Counted from the stretch's first letter, positions 25,968 to 34,976 are shown. The stretch is 64,000 nt of DNA from Pseudoxanthomonas sp. J31 (GCF_000510725.1 NZ_AZNZ01000002.1:434001-498000); one strand, 5' to 3'. Program-made: numbers and translations. The notes: generated by a model not told the origin, from the letters alone.

Positions 25968-26738
25968 GTGGCGGTGAGCGCGACGACGAGTTACGAGCAG
26001 GCCGGCGAGCTGAAGATCGGCCAGGTGGGCATCGCCAACCTGCGGGTCCGCACCCTGGACGTGGAACGCCTGGTCGGCGAGATGCGCGAGCGCGTGCAGC
26101 GCGCGCCCAAGCTGTTCGGCCGCGCGGCGGTGATCGTCGACTTCGGCGGCCTGGTGCATACCCCGGACGTGGACACCGCCCGGGCCCTGATCGAGGGCCT
26201 GCGCCAGGCCGGCGTGCTGCCGGTGGCGCTGGCCTACGGCACCCGCGAGAACGACGCCCTGGCCGAGGCCCTGGGCCTGCCGGTGCTGGCCAAGTTCCGT
26301 GCCCAGTACGAGCCCTCGGCGCCCGCCGCCGCGGCCCCGCCCCCGCCGCCCCCTCCGCCACGCGAACCGGCCCCGCCGCCGCGCGCCGCCGCCCCGGCAC
26401 GCCCGCGCCTGCCGGGCCGCATGCAGAAGAGCGCGGTGCGCTCGGGCCAGCAGCTGTACGCCGAGGACTGCGACCTGACCGTGCTGACCACGGTCGGCGC
26501 CGGCGCCGAGGTCCTCGCCGACGGCTCGATCCATGTCTACGGCAGCCTGCGCGGCCGCGCCCTGGCCGGCGCCAAGGGCAACACCGACGCGCGCATCTTC
26601 TGCCGCGACTTCCAGGCCGAGCTGGTGGCCATTGCCGGCCACTACAAGGTGCTGGACGATATCCCCGAGAACCTGCGCGGCAAGGCCGTGCAGGTCTGGC
26701 TTGAAGACGGACAGCTGAAGCTGGCCGCCCTCGACTGA
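25968..26738 (+). CDS. minC: Septum site-determining protein MinC
   Basis: 256 residues. It blocks FtsZ ring assembly away from mid-cell together with MinD. The N-terminal FtsZ-inhibiting domain (about 12-105) is followed by a Pro/Ala linker including eight consecutive prolines. The C-terminal MinD-binding beta-helix contains GAEVLADGSIHVYGSLRGRA and IFCRDFQAELVAIAGHY. The start is taken as GTG at 25968; GTG at 25974 is an alternative with a nearer GAGG. Confidence 0.95.
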   Translation: MAVSATTSYEQAGELKIGQVGIANLRVRTLDVERLVGEMRERVQRAPKLFGRAAVIVDFGGLVHTPDVDTARALIEGLRQAGVLPVALAYGTRENDALAEALGLPVLAKFRAQYEPSAPAAAAPPPPPPPPREPAPPPRAAAPARPRLPGRMQKSAVRSGQQLYAEDCDLTVLTTVGAGAEVLADGSIHVYGSLRGRALAGAKGNTDARIFCRDFQAELVAIAGHYKVLDDIPENLRGKAVQVWLEDGQLKLAALD

Positions 26739-26809
26739 TCCGCGCCGGCCGGCGGCCGCCATGCCGCCGCCAGCGCCTCCCCTGCACGCGTCTCCAAGGA
26801 GATCTTCCA

Positions 26810-27619
26810 TTGGCTGAAATCATCGTAGTCACTTCCGGCAAGGGCGGCGTCGGCAAGACCACCTCCAGCGCCAGCATCGCCATCGGCCTGGCCCGGCGCG
26901 GGCACAAGACCGCCGTGGTCGACTTCGACGTCGGCCTGCGCAACCTGGACCTGATCATGGGTTGCGAGCGGCGCGTGGTCTACGACTTCGTCAACGTCGT
27001 CCATGGCGAGGCCACGCTCAAGCAGGCCCTGATCAAGGACAAGCGCTTCGACAACCTCTACGTGCTGGCCGCCTCGCAGACCCGCGACAAGGACGCGCTG
27101 ACCAAGGAAGGCGTCGAGAAGGTGCTCAAGGACCTGGCCGCCGACGGCTTCGAATACATCATCTGCGACTCGCCGGCCGGCATCGAGAAGGGCGCGTTCC
27201 TGGCCATGTACTTCGCCGACAAGGCGGTGGTCGTGGTGAACCCGGAAGTGTCCTCGGTGCGCGACTCCGACCGCATCATCGGCCTGCTCGACTCCAAGAC
27301 CCGCCGCGCCGAATCCGGCGAGGGCCTGCCGGCGCACCTGCTGCTGACCCGCTACAGCCCGGCCCGCGTGGGCGCCGGCGAGATGCTCAGCATCGCCGAC
27401 GTGGAGGAGGTGCTGGGGCTGAAGGCCATCGGCGTGATCCCCGAGTCCACCGACGTGCTCAACGCCTCCAACAAGGGCGAGCCGGTGATCCTGGAGACCG
27501 AGTCCGAGGCCGGCCAGGCCTACGAGGACGCCGTCGCGCGCCTGCTGGGCGAAGACCGCCCGATGCGCTTCACCACCCTGGAGAAGAAGGGCTTCTTCAG
27601 CAAGCTGTTCGGAGGCTGA
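26810..27619 (+). CDS. minD: Septum site-determining ATPase MinD
   Basis: 269 residues. The start is TTG at 26810: it gives the universal MinD beginning [17 protein letters not shown] (deviant Walker A) and AAGGAG lies 8 bases upstream. Other features are [20 protein letters not shown] and, at the end, the amphipathic membrane-targeting helix [12 protein letters not shown]. MinD recruits MinC to the membrane and is released by MinE. Confidence 0.97.
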   Translation: MAEIIVVTSGKGGVGKTTSSASIAIGLARRGHKTAVVDFDVGLRNLDLIMGCERRVVYDFVNVVHGEATLKQALIKDKRFDNLYVLAASQTRDKDALTKEGVEKVLKDLAADGFEYIICDSPAGIEKGAFLAMYFADKAVVVVNPEVSSVRDSDRIIGLLDSKTRRAESGEGLPAHLLLTRYSPARVGAGEMLSIADVEEVLGLKAIGVIPESTDVLNASNKGEPVILETESEAGQAYEDAVARLLGEDRPMRFTTLEKKGFFSKLFGG

Positions 27620-27621
27620 CC

Positions 27622-27879
27622 ATGGCGCTGTTCGACTTCCTGCGGGCCAAGAAGAACACTGCGGAGACGGCCAAGAACCGCCTGCAGATCATCATTGCCC
27701 AGGAGCGCAGCAGCCGGGGCGCCCCGGACTACCTGCCGCTGCTGCGGCGGGAACTGCTGGACGTCATCAAGAAGTACGTCAACGTGGACGTGGACGCCGT
27801 CAAGGTCGACCTGATCAAGGACGGCGACCACGACGTGCTCGACATCTCCGTGGCCCTGCCGGAAGGCCAGCAGGGCTGA
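27622..27879 (+). CDS. minE: Cell division topological specificity factor MinE
   Basis: 85 residues, the normal size. It drives the pole-to-pole oscillation by stimulating the MinD ATPase. The N-terminal [11 protein letters not shown] is the membrane-binding helix, the region [18 protein letters not shown] is the MinD-contact strand/helix, and the C-terminus is the dimerisation domain. The start is 2 bases after the minD stop. Confidence 0.97.
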   Translation: MALFDFLRAKKNTAETAKNRLQIIIAQERSSRGAPDYLPLLRRELLDVIKKYVNVDVDAVKVDLIKDGDHDVLDISVALPEGQQG

Positions 27880-27926
27880 TCCGACCCAGGCAGACGGCCG
27901 CTCCGGCGGCCGCCGTTCCCCATTCC

Positions 27927-28400
27927 ATGCAACCCTCCCCCGACCGCGACGTCCTGCGCCTGCGCGACGTCGCCTTCGCCGATGCCGCCGCCCTGCTGGC
28001 CCGCCACGGGCTGGAGCTGGTCGCCGTGCCCGACGGCGAACCGATCCCCGGCAGCTACTGGGGCGAACCGGAGGCCGGCATCATCGGCCCGACCGTGTAC
28101 GTGCGCGGCGATACCCCGGTGCACTCAATGCTGCACGAGGCCTGCCACCTGATCGTGCTGCCGCCCGACAGGCGCGCGGCGGTGCATACCGACGCGACCG
28201 ACTCGGTCGAGGAAGAAGACGCCACCTGCTACCTGCAGATCGTGCTGGCCGACCAGTTGCCCGGCGTGGGCAGCGCGCGGCTGATGGCCGACATGGATGC
28301 GTGGGGTTATACGTACCGGCTTGGGTCGACGAGGGCGTGGTTCGAGCAAGATGCCGAGGATGCACGCGCCTGGCTGACCGCGCGCGGGCTGTTGCTTTAA
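27927..28400 (+). CDS. Uncharacterised protein with an HExxH-like HEACH motif
   Basis: 157 residues. The centre reads VHSMLHEACHLIVLPPDRRA, with HEACH matching the zincin HExxH pattern (His-Glu-x-x-His). About 35 residues further, EEEDATCYLQ could supply a third Glu ligand. No signal or membrane segment is present. A small cytosolic metallopeptidase-like protein is possible; no named family is assigned. It follows minE by 47 bases and ends just before a repeat. Confidence 0.65.
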   Translation: MQPSPDRDVLRLRDVAFADAAALLARHGLELVAVPDGEPIPGSYWGEPEAGIIGPTVYVRGDTPVHSMLHEACHLIVLPPDRRAAVHTDATDSVEEEDATCYLQIVLADQLPGVGSARLMADMDAWGYTYRLGSTRAWFEQDAEDARAWLTARGLLL

Positions 28401-28401
28401 G

Positions 28402-28493
28402 GCCGGGATTCGGGGATTCGGGATTGGGGATTTGTAGGAGCGGCGTGAGCCTACGCTCTTGCCAATCCCGAATCCCCAATCACGAATCCCGGC
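28402..28493. repeat. Intergenic inverted repeat built on GGGATTCGGGGATT
   Basis: A left arm (28402-28431) and right arm (28464-28493) are inverted copies of a GCCGGGATTCG-GGATTGGGGATT element, common in Xanthomonad genomes. Between them is TGTAGGAGCGGCGTGAGC, which resembles another widespread small repeat. The right arm supplies the last codons and stop of the histidine kinase gene. Confidence 0.7.
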
Positions 28494-29787
28494 TCTTGGC
28501 CAGCGAGCCGCTCATGTCCAGCGTGGCCACGGTGCCCTGCCCGGTCTCCGAGTCCAGTTGCAGCTTCCAGCCCAGGTGCTCGCACAGGCGGCCCAGCAGG
28601 TCCAGGCCGATGCCGCTGCCCTGCCGCGGGTCGCCGCGCGCGATCCGGCGGTAGATCGCGGCGATCTCTTCCGGGCTCATGCCGTGCCCGGGATCCTCGA
28701 TCCGCACCGTCGCCGGCGCCAGCAGGGACACGCGGATCACGCCGCGGTCGCTGTTCTCGATGGCGTTGCGCAGCAGGTTGCCGATCGCGACCTGCATGAT
28801 CGCTACCGGCGCGAACAGCTCGCAGCGCGCCAGCTCGACCAGTTGCAGGCCGAGGTCCTTGTCCGCGCACAGGTGGCGATGGTCGTCGAGGATGTCCGGC
28901 AGCAGCTCGTCCAGGTTCACGTAGTCGCTGCTCTTCTCCAGTCGCCTGGGGTCCTTCGCCAGCACCAGCAGCAGCGTGACCAGCTGCTCGACCGACTCGG
29001 CGGTCTGGCGGATGCGCAGCAGCTGGTGGCGCACCGCCGGCGGCGTGTCCGGCTGGTCCAGGGCCAGCTCGCTGGCGCCGCGGATCACCGCGATCGGCGT
29101 GCGCAGCTCGTGGCTGGTGCTGTCGATGAAGGCGCGCTCGCGCTCGACGAAGGTGTCGTTGCGTTGCAGGTAGTCGTTGAGCGCCTCGGCGATCACCACC
29201 TGCTCGTGGCTGGCGCCCTTCACCACGTCGATGTGCTGGCCGGGCCGGTCCGGGCGCAGCGCGTGGATGCGCTTGGCCATGTCGGCCAGGGGCTGCACCA
29301 CACGCCCCAGGCCCCAGGCCACGAGGATGCCGAGCAGCACGATCGCGATGATGTTGGAGACCAGCATCCACAACCCCAGGTTGTTCTCGTGCGCCTGCAA
29401 CTGGGTGATGTCCAGCGCCAGCACCAGCCGCCGGCCGTTGACGTCCTGCACCATCAGCACCTTGTCGCGCCCCTGGTACTCGATGCCGTCGTGGATGCCC
29501 GGGCCGAAGCGGGCGAACTCCGGCGGCGCCGGCGAGTCGTCGTCGCCGTACAGCTGCACGGTCTCGGTGTCGGTCCAGTGGTAATGCGGATCCTCGGCGC
29601 TGCGCTGGACGAAGTGGGCCAACTCCGACTTGAGCAGCGAGCGCCAGGTCAGCTGCTCGGCCTGCTCGTTGACGATGAAGCCATGGATGAACACCGCGAG
29701 CGAGATCAGCGCGGCGTAGATCACCAGCCACAGCGTGACGCGCGCGCGCAGCCCGCCCAGCCTGGAACGTATCCCGCCCGGCTTCAT
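28480..29787 (-). CDS. OmpR-type system sensor histidine kinase (PmrB/PhoQ-like by context)
   Basis: 435 residues. Two membrane helices (about 16-38 and 138-160) flank a periplasmic sensor domain of about 100 residues with several acidic runs (YGDDDSPAPPEF). A HAMP region follows, then STSHELRTPIAVIRGASELA with the phospho-His, the N-box GNLLRNAIENS, and the G-boxes DPGHGM and GSGIGLDL. The final residues KSRDS and the stop lie in a repeat arm. The regulator is the upstream gene; the divergent lipid A genes suggest PmrAB- or PhoPQ-like control. Confidence 0.93.
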   Translation of the reverse strand: MKPGGIRSRLGGLRARVTLWLVIYAALISLAVFIHGFIVNEQAEQLTWRSLLKSELAHFVQRSAEDPHYHWTDTETVQLYGDDDSPAPPEFARFGPGIHDGIEYQGRDKVLMVQDVNGRRLVLALDITQLQAHENNLGLWMLVSNIIAIVLLGILVAWGLGRVVQPLADMAKRIHALRPDRPGQHIDVVKGASHEQVVIAEALNDYLQRNDTFVERERAFIDSTSHELRTPIAVIRGASELALDQPDTPPAVRHQLLRIRQTAESVEQLVTLLLVLAKDPRRLEKSSDYVNLDELLPDILDDHRHLCADKDLGLQLVELARCELFAPVAIMQVAIGNLLRNAIENSDRGVIRVSLLAPATVRIEDPGHGMSPEEIAAIYRRIARGDPRQGSGIGLDLLGRLCEHLGWKLQLDSETGQGTVATLDMSGSLAKSRDS

Positions 29788-29877
29788 GGAAGGCGCGCGC
29801 CGTCCGGGATGCGGCGCCGCGACGCCAGGCCCCGCGCCGGCGGGGCCCCGCGCTTGCGGCCCAGGGCGCGACGCGGG

Positions 29878-30579
29878 CTATTCGGCATGCAGGCGTTCCT
29901 GGTGCCCGGCGGGGCCGAGCCGGTAGCCGACGCGCGGCAGGGTGTGGATCAGCTTCTCCTCGAACGGACCATCCACGCTGCGCCGCAGGTCGTAGATGTG
30001 GGAGCGCAGCATGTCGCCGTCCGGCGGCTCGTCGCCCCACAGGGCCTGCTCGAGCTTCTCGCGGGTGACCGCGGCCGGGCTGGCCTGCATCAGCACCTGC
30101 AGCAGCTTGCGGCAGGCGGGATACAGGTGCAGCGGCTTGCCGGCGCGGCTGGCCTCCAGCGTCGCCAGGTCCAGCTTCAGGTCGCCGACCGTCAGCAGCT
30201 TGCTGCGGCCGCGTCCCTGCGCGCGCACCAGCAGCGCTTCCAGCCGGACTTCCAGCTCGGGCAGCGCGAACGGCTTGGTGAGATAGTCGTCGGCGCCGGC
30301 GCGGAAGCCGGCGATCTTGTCGGGCAGCTCGTCGCGCGCGGTCAGCATGATCACCGGCAGTTCGGACAGGTGTTCCTCGCGCAGCCGGCGCAGCACTTCC
30401 GGGCCGTCCATGCGCGGCATCATCCAGTCCAGCACGATGGCGTCGTAGGGCTGCGTGGTGGCTAGGTGCAGGCCGGTGATGCCGTCCGGCGCGGCATCCA
30501 GGGTATGGCCGCGCGCCTCGAAATAGTCGAACAGGTTGGCCACCAGATTGCGGTTGTCCTCGATGACGAGCAGCCGCAT
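29878..30579 (-). CDS. OmpR/PhoB-type response regulator (PmrA/PhoP-like by context)
   Basis: 233 residues. The receiver has VIEDNRNL, the phosphoacceptor Asp in IVLDWMMPRMDGPEV, and Lys in YLTKPFALPELE. The C-terminal winged helix includes TREKLEQALWGDEPPDGDML and DLRRSVDGPFEEKLIHTLP, ending VGYRLG. The kinase follows after 90 bases with a hairpin in between. It is divergent from an ArnT-like gene with 133 bases between the starts, so direct control of that gene is likely. Confidence 0.93.
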   Translation of the reverse strand: MRLLVIEDNRNLVANLFDYFEARGHTLDAAPDGITGLHLATTQPYDAIVLDWMMPRMDGPEVLRRLREEHLSELPVIMLTARDELPDKIAGFRAGADDYLTKPFALPELEVRLEALLVRAQGRGRSKLLTVGDLKLDLATLEASRAGKPLHLYPACRKLLQVLMQASPAAVTREKLEQALWGDEPPDGDMLRSHIYDLRRSVDGPFEEKLIHTLPRVGYRLGPAGHQERLHAE

Positions 30580-30624
30580 CGTCGGTCTCCGGGAAAGATG
30601 TGGTCGTGCATCGTAGCCGGGCGA

Positions 30625-30661
30625 TGTCGGAAGCGCGTCGAAACGGCAGGTTCCGACAAAC
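30625..30661. promoter_or_regulatory. Inverted TGTCGGAA/TTCCGACA sites in the divergent promoter
   Basis: TGTCGGAA (30625-30632) and its inverted copy TTCCGACA (30651-30658) are 18 bases apart between the regulator and the ArnT-like gene. TTCCGACAAAC occurs again at 32489-32499 before the PAP2 gene. A candidate site for the adjacent regulator. Confidence 0.5.
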
Positions 30662-30712
30662 TTCCCACGCTCGCCGCGGCATAGTCTGCGCCCGTTTTGC
30701 CCGCATTCCAAC

Positions 30713-32434
30713 GTGCAGACTTCCATCACACCCCTGGAGCGGCGGCGGCGTTGGGCCTACCGCGCCGCGCTGCTGGCGATCGTGCTCGCCCTGCTGGCCG
30801 GGCTGGGGCTGCGCCAGCCCAACCCGCCGGACGAGCCCCGCTTCGTGCTCGCCGCGCGCGCGATGGTGCAGAGCGGGCAGTGGCTGTTGCCGCACCGGGG
30901 CAGCGAGTTGTACGCGGAAAAGCCGCCGGTGTTCATGTGGATGCAGGCCGGCGCGTTCGAACTGGTGCGCGACTGGCGCGTCGCCTTCCTGCTGCCTTCG
31001 CTGCTCGCGGCGCTGGCGACCCTATGGCTGACCTGGGACCTGGCGCGCCGGCTGTGGAACCGGCGCGTGGCGCGCTACGCGGTGCTGGCGCTGTTCGCCA
31101 CCTTGCAGTTCGGGGTGCTGGCCAAGCGCGCGCAGATCGACATGGTGCTGGTGGCGATGACCACGCTGTCGCTGTGGGGACTGTTGCGGCACCTGCTGCG
31201 CGGCCCCGACTGGCCGGCCTGGGCGCTGGGCGCGCTCGCCGCCGGGCTGGGCACGGTGACCAAGGGCGTGGGTTTCCTGCCGCTGCTGGTGCTGCTGCCG
31301 TGGGCGGCCTGGCGCCACCGGCATCGCGCGGACGCGGTGCGTGGCGCATGGCCGGCATGGCTGGGCGCGGTCCCGGCCTTCGTCGCCGGCACGGCGGTGT
31401 GGCTGCTGCCGTTGGCGATCGCGCTATGGCAGGCTCCCGACCCCAACCTGCGCGCCTATGCGCACGAATTGCTGTTCAAGCAGACCGGCACGCGCTACAC
31501 CGCGGCCTGGCACCACGTGCAACCGGCCTGGTACTACCTGCAGGTGATCGCCACGTTGTGGCTGCCGGGCTGCCTGCTGCTGCCGCAACTGCTGCCGGCC
31601 TGGCGGCGGCGCCTGCGGCGCGGCGATCCGCGCCATTGGCTGCTGCTCGGCTGGAGCGTGCTGGTGCTGGCGTTCTTCAGCGCGAGCCCCGGCAAGCGCG
31701 AGGTCTACATCTTCCCGATGCTGCCGGCGCTGGCCGTGGCTGCCGCACCGCTGCTGCCCGGATTGCTGCGCAGGCGCGCGACCCGCTGGGTCCTGGCCGG
31801 TTATGTCTGGCTGCTGGCGCTGGCCGCGCTGGCGGTCGGCGCCGGCCTGTGCATGCAGGCCGGATGGGCGATGCAGGGCGCGCTCAAGCGCGCGATCGAC
31901 CCGGCGGCGATGCAGGTGTTCGGCGCCTGGCTGCTCGCCTTCGCCATCCCTGCCCTGCTGCTCGCGGCCTGGGCGCGGCTGCGACGCGCCGGCGCGCTGG
32001 TGGTCGCCGCCACGGCACTGCTGTGGACGATCCATGGCCTGGGCCTGATGGTGGCGCTCGATCCCTACAGCTCGGCGGCCGGCCTGATGCAGCGCGTGGG
32101 CGAGCGCATCGGCCCCGGCGCGGAACTGGGGATGATCGCCTGGCGCGAGCAGAACCTGCTGCAGGCGGACCGGCCGGCGGTGGACTTCGGCTTCAAGCAG
32201 CCCTGGGACGTGCAATGGGCACGCGCCGCGGAATGGGTGGCGCAGGCGCCGCAGCGGCGCTGGCTGTTCGTGCTGCGCGACGCGATGAGCCCCTGCGTGG
32301 ACCGCGCGCGGGCGATCGACATCGGCAAGTCCAACCGCAATGCCTGGCAACTGGTGCCGGGCAGTGCACTGAAGCCGGGCTGCGTGACGCCCGCGAAAGA
32401 CCAGGCCGGCGCGGGCGACGACAACGGCAACTGA
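30713..32434 (+). CDS. ArnT-like lipid A glycosyltransferase (GT83/PMT-type)
   Basis: 573 residues with about 11-12 membrane helices, the ArnT/PMT layout. The first periplasmic loop carries PNPPDEPRFVLAARAM, whose Asp-Glu is the metal-binding pair, and YAEKPPVFMWMQAG follows as in ArnT. The C-terminal 150 residues are a soluble periplasmic domain. ArnT adds aminoarabinose to lipid A, giving polymyxin resistance; the other arn genes are not in the window, so the donor sugar is uncertain. The start is GTG at 30713. It is first in a three-gene cluster with PAP2 and eptA. Confidence 0.85.
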   Translation: MQTSITPLERRRRWAYRAALLAIVLALLAGLGLRQPNPPDEPRFVLAARAMVQSGQWLLPHRGSELYAEKPPVFMWMQAGAFELVRDWRVAFLLPSLLAALATLWLTWDLARRLWNRRVARYAVLALFATLQFGVLAKRAQIDMVLVAMTTLSLWGLLRHLLRGPDWPAWALGALAAGLGTVTKGVGFLPLLVLLPWAAWRHRHRADAVRGAWPAWLGAVPAFVAGTAVWLLPLAIALWQAPDPNLRAYAHELLFKQTGTRYTAAWHHVQPAWYYLQVIATLWLPGCLLLPQLLPAWRRRLRRGDPRHWLLLGWSVLVLAFFSASPGKREVYIFPMLPALAVAAAPLLPGLLRRRATRWVLAGYVWLLALAALAVGAGLCMQAGWAMQGALKRAIDPAAMQVFGAWLLAFAIPALLLAAWARLRRAGALVVAATALLWTIHGLGLMVALDPYSSAAGLMQRVGERIGPGAELGMIAWREQNLLQADRPAVDFGFKQPWDVQWARAAEWVAQAPQRRWLFVLRDAMSPCVDRARAIDIGKSNRNAWQLVPGSALKPGCVTPAKDQAGAGDDNGN

Positions 32435-32474
32435 ACCGCCGGGGACGTTGCCTGAGGTTAAGCGCCGGGCAACG

Positions 32475-32499
32475 GTTGTCCGACCGCTTTCCGACAAAC
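32475..32499 (+). promoter_or_regulatory. Second TTCCGACAAAC site before the PAP2 gene
   Basis: TTGTCCGA (32475-32482) and TTCCGACAA (32489-32497) form an imperfect inverted pair whose right half repeats the ArnT-promoter motif. It may give the PAP2-eptA genes their own regulator-controlled promoter. Confidence 0.45.
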
Positions 32500-32554
32500 C
32501 GGCCCGGATCATGCCCGCCATTGCCGGAAACGGCCTTTTGCCCGTTGGCGCCCG

Positions 32555-33313
32555 ATGAACCTGATGCCTGCATCCGCCACGGATGCCTTTCCCGTTCTCC
32601 GTCCGTACAGCCGCTTCGTCGCCACCCACCTGTGGATCCCGCTGGCGGCGGTGCTGGCGCTGAGCGCGCTGCTGATGGCAGGCGGCGTCGACCAGTGGCT
32701 GGCCACGCAGATCTATCACGCCGAAGGCGGGCACTGGCTGCTCAAGGACCATTGGTTCACCGCCAAGCTCGTGCATCGCGGCGGCAAGCAGGCCAGCACC
32801 GCCGCGGCGCTGGCGCTGTTGGTCTTCGGCCTGTATGCACGGCGCTCGCCGCGCTGGAACGCCTGGTCGCGCCCGGCGTTGTACGTGGTGCTGGCGGTGG
32901 GGCTTTCGACCGCGGCGGTATCGTTGCTGAAGGGAGCCACGCACATGGACTGCCCGTGGGACCTGGCCAGCTACGGCGGCACCCATGCCTTCTACGGGCT
33001 GTTCGAATCGCGCCAGGGCGTTCCGGCCTCGGGCTGCTTCCCGGCCGGGCATGCCAGCGGCGGCTATGCCTGGGTCGCGCTGTACTTCGCCGCGCTGGCG
33101 GTCCGCCCGCGCTGGCGCAAGGCCGGACTGGCGATCGGTCTCGGCGCCGGGTTGCTGTTCGGCGTTTCCCAGCAACTGCGCGGCGCGCACTTCCTCTCCC
33201 ACGACCTGTGGGCCCTGGCGGTCTGCTGGGGCGTGTCGCTCGGCTTGTACCTGTGGCTGTTGCGCCCGCGGGCGCGCAGCGCCGCGGCCGGCGCGGCGGG
33301 AGAAACCGCATGA
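32555..33313 (+). CDS. PAP2-family membrane phosphatase (LpxE/LpxT-like)
   Basis: 252 residues with about six membrane helices. The PAP2 acid-phosphatase triad is seen: motif 1 around VSLLKGATHMDCPWDL (Lys), motif 2 SGCFPAGHASGG with the His, and motif 3 QQLRGAHFLSHDLWALA with the Arg, nucleophile His and Asp. Placed between ArnT-like and EptA genes, it probably acts on lipid A phosphates or undecaprenyl pyrophosphate. Its stop overlaps the eptA start by 4 bases. Confidence 0.88.
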   Translation: MNLMPASATDAFPVLRPYSRFVATHLWIPLAAVLALSALLMAGGVDQWLATQIYHAEGGHWLLKDHWFTAKLVHRGGKQASTAAALALLVFGLYARRSPRWNAWSRPALYVVLAVGLSTAAVSLLKGATHMDCPWDLASYGGTHAFYGLFESRQGVPASGCFPAGHASGGYAWVALYFAALAVRPRWRKAGLAIGLGAGLLFGVSQQLRGAHFLSHDLWALAVCWGVSLGLYLWLLRPRARSAAAGAAGETA

Positions 33314-34971
33314 GCCTCTCGTTGCCCCGCAGCGGCGTGCTCTCGCGCCTGCGCGCGCTCGACTGGACGCACCGGCCCGAAGTGTCGGTGGAAACGCTGG
33401 TGCTGGGCAGCAGCGTGTTCTTCGCGCTCGCCTGCAACCGCATGTTCTGGCATGCGTCGCTCGCGACGCATCCCGGCGACATCGGCTTCGCCGCGTCGCT
33501 GTTCTTCCTGCTGGTCGCCGTGCACGCGCTGCTGTTCGGCCTGCTGGCATGGCGCTGGAACGCCAAGCCGCTGCTGACGCTGCTGTTCGTCACCACCGCG
33601 TTCGCCACGCACTACATGAACAGCTACAGCGTCTACCTGGACGCGGACATGCTACGCAACGTGCTCAACACCGACCACAAGGAATCGCGCGAGCTGCTCA
33701 CGCCCGCGCTGCTGTGGCCATTGCTGTTCTACGCGGCGCTCCCGATCGCCGTGCTGTGGCGGGTGCGGCTGCGCCGCCGCAGCTGGGGCCGCGCGCTCGG
33801 CGTGCGCCTGCTGTTCCTGGCGGCCATCGCGGCGGTCGGCGCCGCCGGTTCGATGCTGTCGTTCCAGAGCCTGTCGGCGTTGATGCGCAACCATCGCGAG
33901 GTGCGCTACCTGGCCACGCCGGTCAACTACCTGGTCGCGCTCAAGCAGGACCTCAAGACCGACTCGCCGATCAAGCACAAGCCGAAGCTGCCGATCGAGC
34001 ACGACGCGATGGCGACCCCGCGCGCGCCGGGCAGCCGCCCGCGCCTGCTGCTGATCGTGCTGGGCGAGACCATGCGCGCGCAGAACTGGGGCCTCAACGG
34101 CTATGCGCGCCAGACCACCCCCGAGTTGGCGCAGACCGGGGTGATCAACTTCCCCGACATGCACTCGTGCGGCACCAGCACGGAGGTCTCGGTGCCGTGC
34201 ATGTTCTCGCCGTTCGGCCGCCACGATTACGACGAAGCGAAGATCCGCGCCCACCAGTCGTTCCTGCACGTGCTCGAACACGCCGGTATAGCCACGCTGT
34301 GGCGCGACAACCAGTCCGGCTGCAAGGGCGTGTGCGAAGGCCTGCAGATCCAGCAGCTCGACGACGCGAAGAAGCCCGGGCTGTGCAAGGACGGGCGCTG
34401 CATGGACGAGATCCTGCTCGACGACCTCGCCGCGCAGGTGCGCGCCAGGCCGGGCGACCGCGTGGTGGTGCTGCACCAGCTCGGCAGCCACGGCCCGGCC
34501 TACTTCCAGCGCTACCCGGCGCAGTTCCGGCGCTTCGCGCCGACCTGCGACACCGCCGAGCTGGGCAACTGCAGCCGCGAGCAGATCGTCAACACCTACG
34601 ACAACACGGTCCTGTACACCGACCATTTCCTGGACCGCGCGATCGGCACGCTGCGCGCCCTGCCCGACTACGACACCGCCATGATCTATCTCTCCGACCA
34701 CGGCGAGTCGCTCGGCGAGAAAGGCCTCTACCTGCATGGGGTGCCCTACGCGATCGCGCCGGCCGAGCAGACCCGCGTGCCCATGGTGATGTGGTTTTCG
34801 CCGGAATTCGCGCAGGACCGCGGGCTCGACCTGAAGTGCCTGCGCCAGCGCGCGAACGGGCGCGCCGACCAGGACAACCTGTTCCCCTCGGTGCTGGGCC
34901 TCATGCAGGTGAGGACCTCCGTCTACGATCGCTCGCGCGACCTGTTCGCCGGCTGCGCCAGCGGCCAGTAA
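33310..34971 (+). CDS. eptA: Phosphoethanolamine-lipid A transferase EptA
   Basis: 553 residues, the size of EptA/MCR enzymes. Five N-terminal membrane helices (to about residue 190) precede a periplasmic sulfatase-like domain. Zinc and catalytic features: LLLIVLGETMRAQNWGLNG, then SCGTSTEVSVPCMFS with the Thr nucleophile, YLSDHGESLGEKGLYLHG with Asp-His ligands, and disulfide cysteines (CKGVCEG, CKDGRC). It adds phosphoethanolamine to lipid A, lowering polymyxin binding. The start overlaps the PAP2 stop (ATGA). Confidence 0.95.
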   Translation: MSLSLPRSGVLSRLRALDWTHRPEVSVETLVLGSSVFFALACNRMFWHASLATHPGDIGFAASLFFLLVAVHALLFGLLAWRWNAKPLLTLLFVTTAFATHYMNSYSVYLDADMLRNVLNTDHKESRELLTPALLWPLLFYAALPIAVLWRVRLRRRSWGRALGVRLLFLAAIAAVGAAGSMLSFQSLSALMRNHREVRYLATPVNYLVALKQDLKTDSPIKHKPKLPIEHDAMATPRAPGSRPRLLLIVLGETMRAQNWGLNGYARQTTPELAQTGVINFPDMHSCGTSTEVSVPCMFSPFGRHDYDEAKIRAHQSFLHVLEHAGIATLWRDNQSGCKGVCEGLQIQQLDDAKKPGLCKDGRCMDEILLDDLAAQVRARPGDRVVVLHQLGSHGPAYFQRYPAQFRRFAPTCDTAELGNCSREQIVNTYDNTVLYTDHFLDRAIGTLRALPDYDTAMIYLSDHGESLGEKGLYLHGVPYAIAPAEQTRVPMVMWFSPEFAQDRGLDLKCLRQRANGRADQDNLFPSVLGLMQVRTSVYDRSRDLFAGCASGQ

Positions 34972-34976
34972 GCCCG

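Noticed and set aside
28464-28493. GATTCG/ATCCCG motifs that look like a tRNA T-arm
   Set aside because: No cloverleaf, acceptor stem or anticodon can be drawn; it is the repeat arm.
30697-33309. A very long open frame running from the ArnT-like gene region into eptA
   Set aside because: Only the part from 33310 codes for a recognisable protein (EptA). The rest is the shadow of the ArnT-like and PAP2 genes in other frames.
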